Positions 26,968 through 36,622 of a stretch of 64,000 nucleotides of DNA are shown piece by piece. The translations under genes were made by a program, and so were the position numbers. Below the pieces are notes generated by a model. That model searched no databases. It worked only from the letters and a program-made list of their open reading frames with translations, and was not told the origin of the DNA. Position 1 is the stretch's first letter. Each line of letters starts with the position of its first letter. Origin of the DNA: Mucilaginibacter sp. UBA5151 (GTDB taxonomy: Bacteria; Bacteroidota; Bacteroidia; Sphingobacteriales; Sphingobacteriaceae); contig DHXR01000025.1 in NCBI GenBank assembly GCA_002413785.1, positions 36,388 to 100,387 on the forward strand, given 5' to 3'.

Positions 26968-28236
26968 TTATATGTGATGATGAAGGCTTTCCTCCAGCAA
27001 CGGGTGCTTTTTAGGGGCAAGCGAATTGAACTTGCTTAACGCCGTCAGCATTGTAAAAATAAACAAGCCGGCAAAACCCAAAAATACAGATACCTCTAAC
27101 AGGCCTATTTCGGTGTACCAGTGTGATTGCGGACCAACAGTTCCGGGCATAATCATTTGCCAGTAATCAAGCCAGTGGCCAATAATTAAAATGATACAGG
27201 CAACTTTTAATACTTTCACCAAACGTTTTGAATCACGGGACATCAGCAACAGTAATGGTGTAAGAAAGTTAATGATAATATTTAACCAAAACCATGGTTT
27301 AAATTCAGGCACCCACCTCTTATAAAAATAAGTGGATTCTTCCGGAATGTTTGCAAACCAGGTTAAAAGGAACTGCGAAAACCACAGGTATGTCCAAAAT
27401 ATGGAGAACCCAAAAATCAACTGGCCCAAATTATGCAGGTGATCTTCTGTGATCCATTGCACATAGCCATTCTCCCTTAAAATTATAACAGTTAAAGTAA
27501 TTACTGATAATCCGCCTACCCAAAGCGCTGCGAAATTATACCAGCCGAACATGGTTGAAAACCAATGGGCTTCTAACGACATGATAGTATCAAAAGCAAA
27601 TAAAGGTATTGTAAACCCAAAGATCAGTAAGAAAATAATAGATACTTTAAAGCTCTTGTTATAATTGAACATACCGCCAAGTTCATCCTCGTTATTTGAA
27701 TATTTTACCAGCAGGCTTCCTAAGAAACTATAAGACGCCAGGTAGATAACTAAACGGATCAGGAAAAATGGCACATTCAAATAGCCCGATTTACCAGCTA
27801 TAATTGCATCATAATTTTCATTGCCGGGTGTAGTTACACCTTTGAGCGCCCAAAGTTTGTACAAATAAGGCAACACTGTTTGTTTACCTTCTTCATTGGC
27901 GCCGGTATGGGTAAAATATAAACCCGATCCGATAATAACAAGCAACACAACAGCGGCTACAGGCAAGGCCTTGGCAAAGGCCTGCGGAACCCGGAGAATT
28001 GATGCCGACCAGCCTGCTTGCGCCACATATTGCAGCGCGCAAAAGAATACGCCGCAAATACATACACATGCAAAATAATAGCCCATCAGTAACAGGTTGG
28101 AAAAAGTACGTTCACCACTCCCTGATAAAAAACCGTATGCTATTCCAATTACACCAATAGCTATCATGACAAGGCTCCAGGTTTTCGCCCTGCCCTGAAA
28201 TTCAAATCGTTCGTCGAAACTATGAGAAGTCTTCAT
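26968..28236 (-). CDS. actF: Alternative complex III subunit ActF
   Basis: 422 residues and ten membrane helices of the NrfD-like/PsrC fold, the smaller of the two quinol-site-type membrane subunits. Helix-rich segments such as FGFSIFWTYLWFSQFLLTW are typical. It is placed between actE and ctaC, the standard position. It is thought to take part in quinol oxidation or proton movement together with ActC. Confidence 0.9.
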   Translation of the reverse strand: MKTSHSFDERFEFQGRAKTWSLVMIAIGVIGIAYGFLSGSGERTFSNLLLMGYYFACVCICGVFFCALQYVAQAGWSASILRVPQAFAKALPVAAVVLLVIIGSGLYFTHTGANEEGKQTVLPYLYKLWALKGVTTPGNENYDAIIAGKSGYLNVPFFLIRLVIYLASYSFLGSLLVKYSNNEDELGGMFNYNKSFKVSIIFLLIFGFTIPLFAFDTIMSLEAHWFSTMFGWYNFAALWVGGLSVITLTVIILRENGYVQWITEDHLHNLGQLIFGFSIFWTYLWFSQFLLTWFANIPEESTYFYKRWVPEFKPWFWLNIIINFLTPLLLLMSRDSKRLVKVLKVACIILIIGHWLDYWQMIMPGTVGPQSHWYTEIGLLEVSVFLGFAGLFIFTMLTALSKFNSLAPKKHPLLEESLHHHI

Positions 28237-28247
28237 TAAAAATTAGC

Positions 28248-28832
28248 TTATAAAGTTTGTAAATGGTGAACATACAAAGTTACTTTCATGCGCTCCTGCG
28301 GATCAAGCTGTGAAGCATAAGAACCCATTGCATTTACACCATAAGTAATCGAATGATAAATTTTACCGTCTGTAAGGTCTTTCATTGCACCGCCGCGCGA
28401 TGACTGACCGGTTGAATATGATGGCGGGGCCGGGAAACCATGTTTTGTTACCTCACCGTCACCCTGTCCGGTAGCGCCATGGCATGGAGAACAAAAGCGT
28501 GCAAACAATAGTTCGCCGTCTGCCAGGTTTTGAGGGGTACTGGCAATTGTATTTTTATACTCAATACTTGCCTTATCGTAACCATCTTTTGTATTAGGAT
28601 AATCAAAACTGATAAAACCAACCGGTACAGTCCCTGCCGGCGGAACCTGCGCGGTTTTACCATCTTTAAAATTTCCGTTTTGCTGATCCGGATCGTATGC
28701 CAGATGTTCATACATATTGGGAGCAAATTCCCAACCGGTACTCCTCTTATCGTTGCAAGACGATGTGATGATCGTTGCTGCGATAATAATAACCGTTGTG
28801 CCCAATATTTTTATTTTATTCATAGCTAACAT
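28248..28832 (-). CDS. actE: Alternative complex III monoheme cytochrome ActE
   Basis: 194 residues. A lipoprotein signal ends in TSSC (lipobox), and one CSPCHG heme c site near residue 113 is followed by a Met-bearing region (VNAMGSYASQL). It should carry electrons from ActA to the oxidase. The annotated ATG overlaps the actD stop; a second ATG three codons later (28823) is an equally reasonable start. Confidence 0.9.
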   Translation of the reverse strand: MLAMNKIKILGTTVIIIAATIITSSCNDKRSTGWEFAPNMYEHLAYDPDQQNGNFKDGKTAQVPPAGTVPVGFISFDYPNTKDGYDKASIEYKNTIASTPQNLADGELLFARFCSPCHGATGQGDGEVTKHGFPAPPSYSTGQSSRGGAMKDLTDGKIYHSITYGVNAMGSYASQLDPQERMKVTLYVHHLQTL

Positions 28833-29352
28833 ATTTTCTATCGTTATGCTTTACTTCAACTGCTCCAGCTTTTTTTAATAAATTAGTGATATCCTCGTGC
28901 GGTATATTCCCTTTGGCATCAATTGCGATAACAAATCTGTCATCTGTCGCCCGCAAATCCATAACCCTTGGCGTACGGCCGGGGAAAAGATGTGTTGCGT
29001 AAAAAAAAGTTCCTACCATACCAAACGCTGTAAATAATACGGTCCACTCAAAAGTGATGGGGATAAAATCGGGTATGGCGAATGCCGGCTTGCCGCCGAT
29101 ATTCATAGGCCAGTCCTGCACCATCATATAATAGGCCATGGCGAATATAGTTGTACCGCCCAGGCAGCCAAACATAAACGCCGCATAACCCAAACGGGAC
29201 TCTTTTATCCCAAGCTTTGCATCAATGCCATGTATCGGCATCGGGGTATAAACATCATAAATAGGAACACTATTTTTTTGTAGCTCATCAATCCCGTGCA
29301 TCATCTCATCAGGATCATCAAAAAGGCCTAAAATATATTTGGTACTGCTCAT
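28816..29352 (-). CDS. actD: Alternative complex III subunit ActD (DUF3341)
   Basis: 178 residues with a soluble N-terminal domain and two membrane helices (about 55-80 and 95-120), the DUF3341 pattern. GLFDDPDEMMHGIDEL is the family start. It has no redox motif and is a structural subunit of the quinol:cytochrome c oxidoreductase. It overlaps actE and starts just after actC. Confidence 0.9.
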   Translation of the reverse strand: MSSTKYILGLFDDPDEMMHGIDELQKNSVPIYDVYTPMPIHGIDAKLGIKESRLGYAAFMFGCLGGTTIFAMAYYMMVQDWPMNIGGKPAFAIPDFIPITFEWTVLFTAFGMVGTFFYATHLFPGRTPRVMDLRATDDRFVIAIDAKGNIPHEDITNLLKKAGAVEVKHNDRKYVSYE

Positions 29353-29354
29353 CT

Positions 29355-30827
29355 TTATATTTTTTCGTAATCAGCAATCTCAACGCTGTCAAACGTGGTT
29401 AATGATTCTTTGTAAAACTCTACCTGCTCTTTGTCATGACCGCCATGTTCAAGTATTTTTCTTTTGGCCTGCTCACTTGAGCTTTTCAAAATCAATTTCA
29501 CCTCGGCCATCGCTATTGACGGCAACACCCGGATAAATAAAAGGAACATGGTAAAAAATAATCCGATTGACCCAACAAATATACTTACATCTACCCAGGT
29601 TGGATAAAACATTACCCAGCTTGAAGGTACAAAATCACGGTGAAGGGAAGTAACGATAATTACAAACCTTTCAAACCACATACCTATATTAACTACAATA
29701 GATAACACCCATGAAATTGGAATATTTGTGCGTATCTTTTTGAACCACATTAACTGGGTCATCAGTACGTTACAGCCGTACATCATACAACCGGCCCACC
29801 AGTAAGGCCCGATGAACCTGTTAAGGAAAGTATATTGTTCGTATTCGCCGCCGGAGTAGTATGCGATAAAAAATTCTGTCAAATAAGCCACACCAACGAT
29901 CGATCCTGTTAAAAGGATAATCTTGTTCATAGCCTCAATGTGGAACATTGTGATATAATTCTCCAGTCCCAATACTTTACGGGTAACCAACAATAGCGTT
30001 TGCACCATCGCGAAGCCTGAGAAAATTGCCCCGGCAACAAAATAAGGCGGAAAAATGGTAGTGTGCCAGCCCGGTATGAGCGAAGTAGCAAAGTCCATTG
30101 ATACTATAGTGTGTACCGAAAGTACAAGTGGCGTTGAAATACCTGCAAGTATTAAACATACAGTTTCAAAACGCTGCCATGTTTTTACTGAACCTGTCCA
30201 GCCGAAAGAACAAACTGAATAAATTTTACGGCGGATACCTGTGGCGCGGTCGCGGATAGTAGCCAGATCGGGTAATAAACCTGTGTACCAGAATACCAAT
30301 GATACAGAGAAGTATGTCGATATCGCAAACACGTCCCAAACTAACGGCGAGTTAAAGTTAACCCAGATAGAGCCAAACTGGTTTGGCAAAGGCAAAGGCC
30401 AGTAAGCCAGCCATGGACGGCCCATGTGTGAAACTACATAAGTAGCCGCACAGATCACCGCGAAGATTGTCATCGCTTCTGCCGAACGGTTGATTGAATT
30501 TCGCCAGTTTTGACGGAACAGTAACAAAATCGCCGAGATAAGCGTTCCGGCGTGACCGATACCTACCCACCACACAAATCCGGTGATGTCCCAGGCCCAG
30601 CCTACTGTTTTATTTAATCCCCACTCCCCTATGCCGTACCAAAATGTCCAGCTCACTGAAAACACCCAAAGACATGCACCTAATGAGGCTACCGTAAAAC
30701 CTATCCACCAGGCACGGCCCGGCATATTTTCTACCGGGCGAAGTACATCGTTGGTGATCTGGGCGTATGTGATGTCTTTCCCCGTAATTAACGGTTCCCT
30801 GATTATTGATTCACTATGAGATGCCAT
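29355..30827 (-). CDS. actC: Alternative complex III subunit ActC
   Basis: 490 residues and ten membrane helices of the NrfD/PsrC family, the main quinol-binding membrane subunit paired with ActB. Recognisable segments are WWVGIGHAGTLISAILLL (about 88-105) and FTMFLLFIRVLPSIAM near the end. It is two bases upstream of actD and 26 bases after actB. It accepts quinol electrons and passes them to the Fe-S clusters of ActB. Confidence 0.93.
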   Translation of the reverse strand: MASHSESIIREPLITGKDITYAQITNDVLRPVENMPGRAWWIGFTVASLGACLWVFSVSWTFWYGIGEWGLNKTVGWAWDITGFVWWVGIGHAGTLISAILLLFRQNWRNSINRSAEAMTIFAVICAATYVVSHMGRPWLAYWPLPLPNQFGSIWVNFNSPLVWDVFAISTYFSVSLVFWYTGLLPDLATIRDRATGIRRKIYSVCSFGWTGSVKTWQRFETVCLILAGISTPLVLSVHTIVSMDFATSLIPGWHTTIFPPYFVAGAIFSGFAMVQTLLLVTRKVLGLENYITMFHIEAMNKIILLTGSIVGVAYLTEFFIAYYSGGEYEQYTFLNRFIGPYWWAGCMMYGCNVLMTQLMWFKKIRTNIPISWVLSIVVNIGMWFERFVIIVTSLHRDFVPSSWVMFYPTWVDVSIFVGSIGLFFTMFLLFIRVLPSIAMAEVKLILKSSSEQAKRKILEHGGHDKEQVEFYKESLTTFDSVEIADYEKI

Positions 30828-30853
30828 ATTTTAAATCTCTCTTATAATTATTT

Positions 30854-33800
30854 TTAAGCTTCTGATTCAGATATATTTCTAATTTTTACCTGGTACCCTA
30901 CACCTGGCTGCACACCCAACTCTTCCAAAACATAATAAGTTCTTTCGCTGCTTAAGGCTTTTGAAACTTCCGAATCAGGGTCATTGGCATTACCGAAAAC
31001 TATCGCATTAGCCGGGCATGTTTGCTGGCAGGCCACTTTAATATCTCCGTCTTTTACGGAGCGTTTTTCAATCTTGGCCTTTAACTTACCAGCCTGTATG
31101 CGTTGTACGCACATCGAACATTTTTCCATTACACCGCGGGAGCGGGTAACTACATCGGGGTTAAGCACCAATAAGGTATGATCGTTCTGCAAATAGTTTT
31201 CAAACCTCGAATCGTTCCAGTAGTTGAACCAGTTAAAGCGGCGTACTTTGTACGGACAGTTGTTTGCACAATAACGTGTTCCTACACAACGGTTATAAGC
31301 CATTTGGTTTAAGCCTTCGGAGGAGTGTACGGTAGCCAATACCGGGCAAACAGTTTCGCATGGTGCATGGCCACAGTGCTGGCAAAGCATCGGCTGGTAA
31401 ACAACCTTCACATGGTCAAGGTCTTCCAGTTTTGCAATTTCGGTTTCTTTTGTTACACCGCCTTTGCCGTTGTCATTAAAGCTGTAATAACGGTCGATAC
31501 GAATCCAGTGCATTTCGCGGCGGCGGCCAACTTCAGCCTTGCCTACCACAGGAATGTTATTTTCTGCGCTGCAGGCAACCACGCAGGCGCCGCAACCGGT
31601 ACATGCGTTAAGGTCAATCGCCATCACCCAGTTGTATTGCGGATGGTCATAATCCTGCCAGAAAAGATTGTTTTTGCTATAATCTTTGTGGTCTTTGCCC
31701 TTCCCTGTTTCCACCGATGGGTTTTTCAGGTATTCGGTAAAGGTTGCTTCTTTTATAATACTGTTACGCCCTTCTATCGAATGGTGTGTTTGTGTTTGCG
31801 AAAGCGGCGAGTTATCACCGGTTGCTGTTAACACAGCGGTAGCGCTTGTCTGGAATGTGCCATTGCGAAGACTGAAGAACGGAAATGCATTTTTACCTAC
31901 ATTATCGCCAACAGGCCCTGCATTTGTGCGGCCATATCCAACAGCTACCGAAACAGTTCCCTGTTTTTGGCCGGGCTGCGACAAAACAGGAAGGGTAACC
32001 GAATATCCGTTGGCGTCAATTGTAACTACATCACCCTCCTGGTATCCCTTGTTCTTCATATCGGCTGGCGATAACGCGGCAAAGTTATCCCAGGTAACTT
32101 TTGATACGGGATCAGGCAATTCCTGCAGCCAGGGGTTATTGGCCTTCTTACCATCGCGAATGGCTACGGTTTGATAAAGCTGCAATTCAAATTTACTGCC
32201 ATCACCGGCAAGCAGGTTGCTGTGATCTAAAATAGTTTGGGCAACTGCATTCAGATCACGGCTGAAAGTATAGGAACCTGAAACATTAGCGGCTGCTTTC
32301 ACAAAACCGGTTTGCAACAGAGTTTCCCAACCGCTCTGGCCTGATAAACCGCCTTTAGAAAGCAGGTTTTTATCCCAGTTGTTCCTTACATAAGTATAGT
32401 AATCCTTCACCGCGTTGTCCGACCATATCAGCAGGCTTTGTTCAGCCTGACGTGTATCATAAACAGGGTTAATGGCCGGTTGTAAAATGGTATAATAACC
32501 TTCAATTGCATTATCATCACCCCATGATTCAAGATAATAATGGTTCGGGGCGACAACATTACACAGGGCAGCAGTTTCATCATTATGGTCAGCAAAAGAA
32601 ACTCTCAACCGAACTTTCTTTAAACCGGCAACAATATCCTTGCTGCTATAGTAATCATAAACAGGGTTTGAATTCAGGAAAAATACCGCATCAACCTCGC
32701 CGCGGTTAGTTTCGTTTACAATCTCAACAAATCCGGCGTCGTTTCCTGCATACTGGCGCGATGGGTTATCCAGGTCGATGGTAGTTCCGTAACTGCCCAG
32801 CAGGGAGTTGATCGCATTTACCAATACCTGTGTAGCCACATCATTTGAACCGGCGACAACAAGCGCTTTACCTTTGGCAGCTAATAATTCCTTGGCTACA
32901 ATGGCAATTGCTTTATCGGCAGTACTATTATTTTTTAATGCTTTACTTCCTGGTAATGTTTTGCCTGACACGGCATTGTATAAATTAACCAGCGCCAGCC
33001 CTTCCTCCGAAGGCTTAACAGGTATGCGTACATCCGCGTTACTGCCTGTCAGGCTCATCCCGGTTTCAAACTGGATATGGCGCGACATTTTTTTGCTTTG
33101 CAGCGATTTGTTGTTACGGTTTTGTACGTATTGTCTGGTAAACTCGGCAGGAGAGATCCAAGTACCGAGGAAATCAGCGCCAAAACTTACAATTACATCG
33201 GCCTTATCAAAATTGTAGTGGGGCAATACAGCTTTACCAAAACTGTTTTGATTGGCCTGGATGATACCGGTATAAGATACCGCATCGTAATTGATATGTT
33301 TGGTATTAGGGAATTGTGTAATAAAATCCGCAATAACAGCTAAAGTTGAAGGGCTGGTAATTGTTGATGATACAATACGTATTTTTTTGCCGCCGGCTTT
33401 AATAGCGGCAAGCTCGCTTTTTATAAATTCATCGGTTTGTCCCCACCCCAAATCGCCGCCATCTTTCTTTGGGTTTTTTAACCGGTTAACATCATACAGG
33501 TCAAGCACCGATGATTGAGCCTGTGCGCTAACACCGCCTTTAGCTAAAAGATCCTTAGGGTTACCTTCAATTTTAATTGGCCTGCCTTCGCGGGTTTTAA
33601 CCAAAATGGCATGGCCCTCGTAAGTTGAGGTATAATAGTTGGCTACACCCGGAGTTACATCTTCTGGTTTTATAAGATAGGGTATAGATTTATGAACCGG
33701 CACTTTTTGACAAGCGGCCAAAGTAACAGCGCCTACACCAAAGCCCAGCGCTTTTAAAAAGTCGCGGCGCGGGGTACTACCTGCCAGGCCGCCGCCTGTC

Positions 33801-33913
33801 AAAACATCTTCGATAGGAATAGGCTCCGCGAACTCGTGTTTATTCTTCTCAACAAATTCCGGCGTTTTGTTCAGCTCTTCTAAACCTTTCCAGTATTTTT
33901 TATTGCTATCCAT
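30854..33913 (-). CDS. actB: Alternative complex III iron-sulfur subunit ActB
   Basis: 1019 residues. A Tat-type motif RRDFLK (49-54) is followed by a lipobox ending at Cys68. A large molybdopterin-oxidoreductase-like domain (about 80-720) lacks cofactor-binding residues, as is usual for ActB. A four-cluster ferredoxin domain (about 770-985) carries CTGCGACVVAC, CQHCGHAPCETVCP, CVGTRYCANNCP and CSMCVQR with CQQTCP. The clusters relay electrons to the hemes of ActA. Length and domain order match the fused B1/B2 form. Confidence 0.95.
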   Translation of the reverse strand: MDSNKKYWKGLEELNKTPEFVEKNKHEFAEPIPIEDVLTGGGLAGSTPRRDFLKALGFGVGAVTLAACQKVPVHKSIPYLIKPEDVTPGVANYYTSTYEGHAILVKTREGRPIKIEGNPKDLLAKGGVSAQAQSSVLDLYDVNRLKNPKKDGGDLGWGQTDEFIKSELAAIKAGGKKIRIVSSTITSPSTLAVIADFITQFPNTKHINYDAVSYTGIIQANQNSFGKAVLPHYNFDKADVIVSFGADFLGTWISPAEFTRQYVQNRNNKSLQSKKMSRHIQFETGMSLTGSNADVRIPVKPSEEGLALVNLYNAVSGKTLPGSKALKNNSTADKAIAIVAKELLAAKGKALVVAGSNDVATQVLVNAINSLLGSYGTTIDLDNPSRQYAGNDAGFVEIVNETNRGEVDAVFFLNSNPVYDYYSSKDIVAGLKKVRLRVSFADHNDETAALCNVVAPNHYYLESWGDDNAIEGYYTILQPAINPVYDTRQAEQSLLIWSDNAVKDYYTYVRNNWDKNLLSKGGLSGQSGWETLLQTGFVKAAANVSGSYTFSRDLNAVAQTILDHSNLLAGDGSKFELQLYQTVAIRDGKKANNPWLQELPDPVSKVTWDNFAALSPADMKNKGYQEGDVVTIDANGYSVTLPVLSQPGQKQGTVSVAVGYGRTNAGPVGDNVGKNAFPFFSLRNGTFQTSATAVLTATGDNSPLSQTQTHHSIEGRNSIIKEATFTEYLKNPSVETGKGKDHKDYSKNNLFWQDYDHPQYNWVMAIDLNACTGCGACVVACSAENNIPVVGKAEVGRRREMHWIRIDRYYSFNDNGKGGVTKETEIAKLEDLDHVKVVYQPMLCQHCGHAPCETVCPVLATVHSSEGLNQMAYNRCVGTRYCANNCPYKVRRFNWFNYWNDSRFENYLQNDHTLLVLNPDVVTRSRGVMEKCSMCVQRIQAGKLKAKIEKRSVKDGDIKVACQQTCPANAIVFGNANDPDSEVSKALSSERTYYVLEELGVQPGVGYQVKIRNISESEA

Positions 33914-33953
33914 TTAAGCTTTATAAACTGTAATGCTAAGTTTTATTCAATTA

Positions 33954-35258
33954 TTAATAATGGCATTTACTGCACTCGATTCCACCCATCACAGCGACCG
34001 AAACCGGTTTGTGTTCGCCAAGCAGTTTGTGAACCTGCTCAAGGTTGGTATAGTAGGCATTCCCTTTAAAGTCAACTTTGGTACGCTTGTGGCACTGTAC
34101 ACACCATTTCATGGTCAGCGGCGAGTATTGGTAAACCTCTTTCATTTCCTGTATCTGGCCGTGACAGGTCTGGCATTTCTGTTTCCCTGCAACCACGTGC
34201 TGCGAGTGGTTGAAATACACAAAATCGGGCAGGTTGTGGATACGTACCCACTGAACAGGCCTTGCCTTGGTACTGTCGTATTTCTGAGTTTGAGGATCAT
34301 AACCCAACGCATCATATATTTTCTGTATTTCAGTCGATGCCGTTTTACTGTTTAATGCCCTGTCAATTGTTTTGTGACAGTTCATACAAACATTTAATGA
34401 TGGTATAGATGCATTTTTTGATTTATACGCACCGGAGTGGCAATACTGGCAATCAATTTTCATTGCGCCTGCATGCAGATCATGCGCGAACTTAATTGGC
34501 TGAACCGGCTGATAACCCTGGTGAATATTGGTATTCCACATTGTTACCCAGCCCCAGCTGCAAAAAGCTAACGTACCGCACAACAGCACAAAGAAAACCA
34601 ACTTTTTATTTTTGGCCAGCTTTTTAACAGTAGCCAAACGGTCAACAGGCGCTTTTTGAGTTGCTGCTTCTTCAGCAAAAAGGCCCTTATTTTTCAGTAA
34701 AAGGCGTTCAAGCCTAGCGATAACTTTGTTTAATACAAGGATGATAATAAATGCCAGAACGATTATACCTATCATCGAAAAAACGACCAGGTTACTCGGG
34801 CCGGTTGCGGCAGCCTGTCCTGCTGCTGTACCGGCAGCCTGTCCTGCTACTGTACCGGGGGCCGGTACTGCCTGCATGGTTTTCCAGGTAGTGCGCGTAT
34901 AAGCCATAATGTCGGCTACGTCACCATCAGACAGTTCAGCAAACGCGGTCATGCCCGCCTGGTTATACTCATTAAAAATTTTGAGTGCCTTTGGATCTTT
35001 GGCGGCAATTAAGCCCTGGCTGTTCTGAACCCACTTGGCCAACCATTTGTCATCAGTTTCAGCGGTAACAATCTGGCCCAACGCAGGGCCGACAACCCTT
35101 ATATCAATTTTGTGGCAGGCTGAACATTTGGCTTTGTAAAGAGCCTCACCCTTGGCAGCATCCCCTTGCGCATACGCAGAGAAGCCCAGAAAAGCAAAAC
35201 CGGCAATCAGTAAAACCGACCTTGAGAATTGTTTAAAAATCAATGAGAAACTCCTCAT
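33954..35258 (-). CDS. actA: Alternative complex III multiheme cytochrome ActA with extra monoheme domain
   Basis: 434 residues. A signal peptide ends at AYAQ, and a monoheme cytochrome c domain follows (CSACHK near 45, Met ligand in QAGMTAF). An Ala/Gly-rich linker and a membrane helix lead to a pentaheme domain with CQYCHS, CMNCHK, CQTCHG, CVQCHK and CSKCHY. That makes six heme c sites, one more than the classical five-heme ActA. It is the first gene of the long act-cta operon, with a candidate promoter at 35343-35376. Confidence 0.92.
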   Translation of the reverse strand: MRSFSLIFKQFSRSVLLIAGFAFLGFSAYAQGDAAKGEALYKAKCSACHKIDIRVVGPALGQIVTAETDDKWLAKWVQNSQGLIAAKDPKALKIFNEYNQAGMTAFAELSDGDVADIMAYTRTTWKTMQAVPAPGTVAGQAAGTAAGQAAATGPSNLVVFSMIGIIVLAFIIILVLNKVIARLERLLLKNKGLFAEEAATQKAPVDRLATVKKLAKNKKLVFFVLLCGTLAFCSWGWVTMWNTNIHQGYQPVQPIKFAHDLHAGAMKIDCQYCHSGAYKSKNASIPSLNVCMNCHKTIDRALNSKTASTEIQKIYDALGYDPQTQKYDSTKARPVQWVRIHNLPDFVYFNHSQHVVAGKQKCQTCHGQIQEMKEVYQYSPLTMKWCVQCHKRTKVDFKGNAYYTNLEQVHKLLGEHKPVSVAVMGGIECSKCHY

Positions 35259-35342
35259 AAAGTGTATTTATACTAAATAATTTTCTATATTAATGATTGA
35301 AATTCACGCAGCGATATCTATTGTACCCGAATTTTTCAGCCA

Positions 35343-35376
35343 CAAAAGTATAATTTATTACAGTATCACTGACAAA
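35343..35376 (-). promoter_or_regulatory. Candidate act operon promoter
   Basis: On the minus strand a TTTG (35373-35376) is followed after 22 bases by TACTTTTG (35343-35350), a Bacteroidota -33/-7 pair with slightly long spacing. Transcription would start near 35336, leaving a leader of about 78 bases before actA. Confidence 0.45.
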
Positions 35377-35634
35377 TAAATGACAGTAATATATAATTTA
35401 TAATTGTTCTAAATAAACTTAATTACTACTAAAAAATGGTTTTAATGAGGCTAATTTAAAGAATAATTATATAAAACAATGAAAATGATCATCTAAAACT
35501 TTTACCGTTAAAAATGATATTAGGCACAAAATACCTTATTGGCACAGAACTTGAAGTTACCGGCATCCGCTTTTTAAGACATTCGGTGTAGAAAAATCCT
35601 TCGCAACTATGAACTGTTGGAAAGGCATAAATAT

Positions 35635-35673
35635 AAACAAGCAGGGGGCGCCAAAAGCGCCCCCTGCTTGTTT
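35635..35673 (-). terminator. Strong rho-independent terminator
   Basis: A perfect GC-rich stem (GCAGGGGGCGC with its complement, extended by A/T pairs) and a five-base loop lie 23 bases past the stop of the SPW gene. T-rich flanks on both sides suit termination in either direction. Confidence 0.85.
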
Positions 35674-35695
35674 ATACAGACTTAAACAGCGCTTA

Positions 35696-36136
35696 TCAGA
35701 TATTTAACCGGCCTTCGAAAGAATCGGTTGAAGTTATTTGTCCTTCGGGGGTTGCGCGATGCGTTTTGGTTAAAAACGGCGATTTTTTTGTGAAAATACC
35801 CAGGAAGAATAAAAGGCCGCCTAACAGCAGCGCAGGCCAGAATGCTGTTCCAGAATTCATTGTTGAAAAAGTGTATAACCAGGGAGATACCATTAGGATA
35901 AAGCCCATCACCACATCAAGCACCATGTGAATTTGTACAGGGAATTGTTTGATAAAACCAACTTCAGTATCTGCAAAAATGCACATAATCAATTGCAGCC
36001 ATCCAATAAAGATCGGAAGAAACAAAGCCGCGCTCGAAACATCAACCAACCCGAATAACCACGGAGAAGCTATTAATGTAAGACTAAGGATATAAGTTAA
36101 GATGCCGTAAACAGTTGTTGAAATGAATGGTTTCAT
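35696..36136 (-). CDS. SPW-repeat membrane protein
   Basis: 146 residues and four membrane helices in two similar halves. Each half carries the SPW signature (ASPWLFG near 23, VSPWLYT near 83). The C-terminal tail is soluble and Thr/Lys-rich. The function of the SPW family is unknown. It is a single-gene unit with a strong terminator downstream. A TACCTTTG box at 36200-36207 is a possible -7 element, with no clear -33. Confidence 0.85.
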   Translation of the reverse strand: MKPFISTTVYGILTYILSLTLIASPWLFGLVDVSSAALFLPIFIGWLQLIMCIFADTEVGFIKQFPVQIHMVLDVVMGFILMVSPWLYTFSTMNSGTAFWPALLLGGLLFFLGIFTKKSPFLTKTHRATPEGQITSTDSFEGRLNI

Positions 36137-36484
36137 TTTATGCTAATTAATGATATTAAATTTGTGCCTAATAAATAACGCTTTACAGTTATTTGCTGCC
36201 AAAGGTATAAATTTTGCATTTATCTGTAAATGGTTTCGCCATAATTATTCAAAAAACCGCACATTTTATTTTTTATCGTGAAATTATTGCCTGAAATTCT
36301 TCTAATTGCTTATTAAAGCTTACCTTTAATAAAATCCATTTATAATTCGGTTAGCATTACAATACTGCCATAAAAATATTTCCTTTCAGCTAAAAATCAG
36401 GCATTTATTACACCGCGATAACACCGGATTTAGGGTTCAATTAGAGTTAATATTGCTGGAAGCCGGACATCTAAAAAAAATACA
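36137..36484. other. Intergenic region between divergent genes
   Basis: 348 AT-rich bases separate the SPW gene from the two small plus-strand genes. A TACCTTTG box (minus strand, 36200-36207) may serve the SPW gene. No open frame, repeat or RNA motif was recognised. Confidence 0.5.
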
Positions 36485-36622
36485 ATGAGCAAGGACAGAC
36501 AAACCGTAAAAGAGAAAAAAAAAGTGGCTAACCCGCTTGGCAAAAAAGCGCCATCTGATTATCAATCAGGTAAAGCCAATGTTGTAAAACCAATAATGGA
36601 AGCAAGTAAAAAGAAAAAATAA
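36485..36622 (+). CDS. Small Lys-rich protein
   Basis: A 45-codon frame begins MSKDRQTVKEKKKVANPLGK and ends in a run of Lys. It is highly basic with no hydrophobic segment. Its stop overlaps the next ATG by one base (TAATG), which is the best sign that it is real. No family is recognised; nucleic-acid binding or a stress role would be guesses. Confidence 0.6.
   Translation: MSKDRQTVKEKKKVANPLGKKAPSDYQSGKANVVKPIMEASKKKK

Larger units (their letters stand above)
35259..35695. other. Intergenic region upstream of the act operon
   Basis: 437 bases without a convincing gene. It holds the candidate act promoter near 35343-35376 and a strong terminator near 35635-35673 belonging to the SPW gene. 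The stretch between is very AT-rich, and nothing further is recognised in it. Confidence 0.6.

Noticed and set aside
31325..32174. Plus-strand frames over actB
   Set aside because: Opposite strand of a conserved Fe-S subunit with all cluster motifs; Phe- and Cys-rich composition is typical of a shadow.
30854..33913. ActB read as a molybdoenzyme
   Set aside because: Only the fold is molybdopterin-like; cofactor-binding residues are not seen and gene context is that of alternative complex III.
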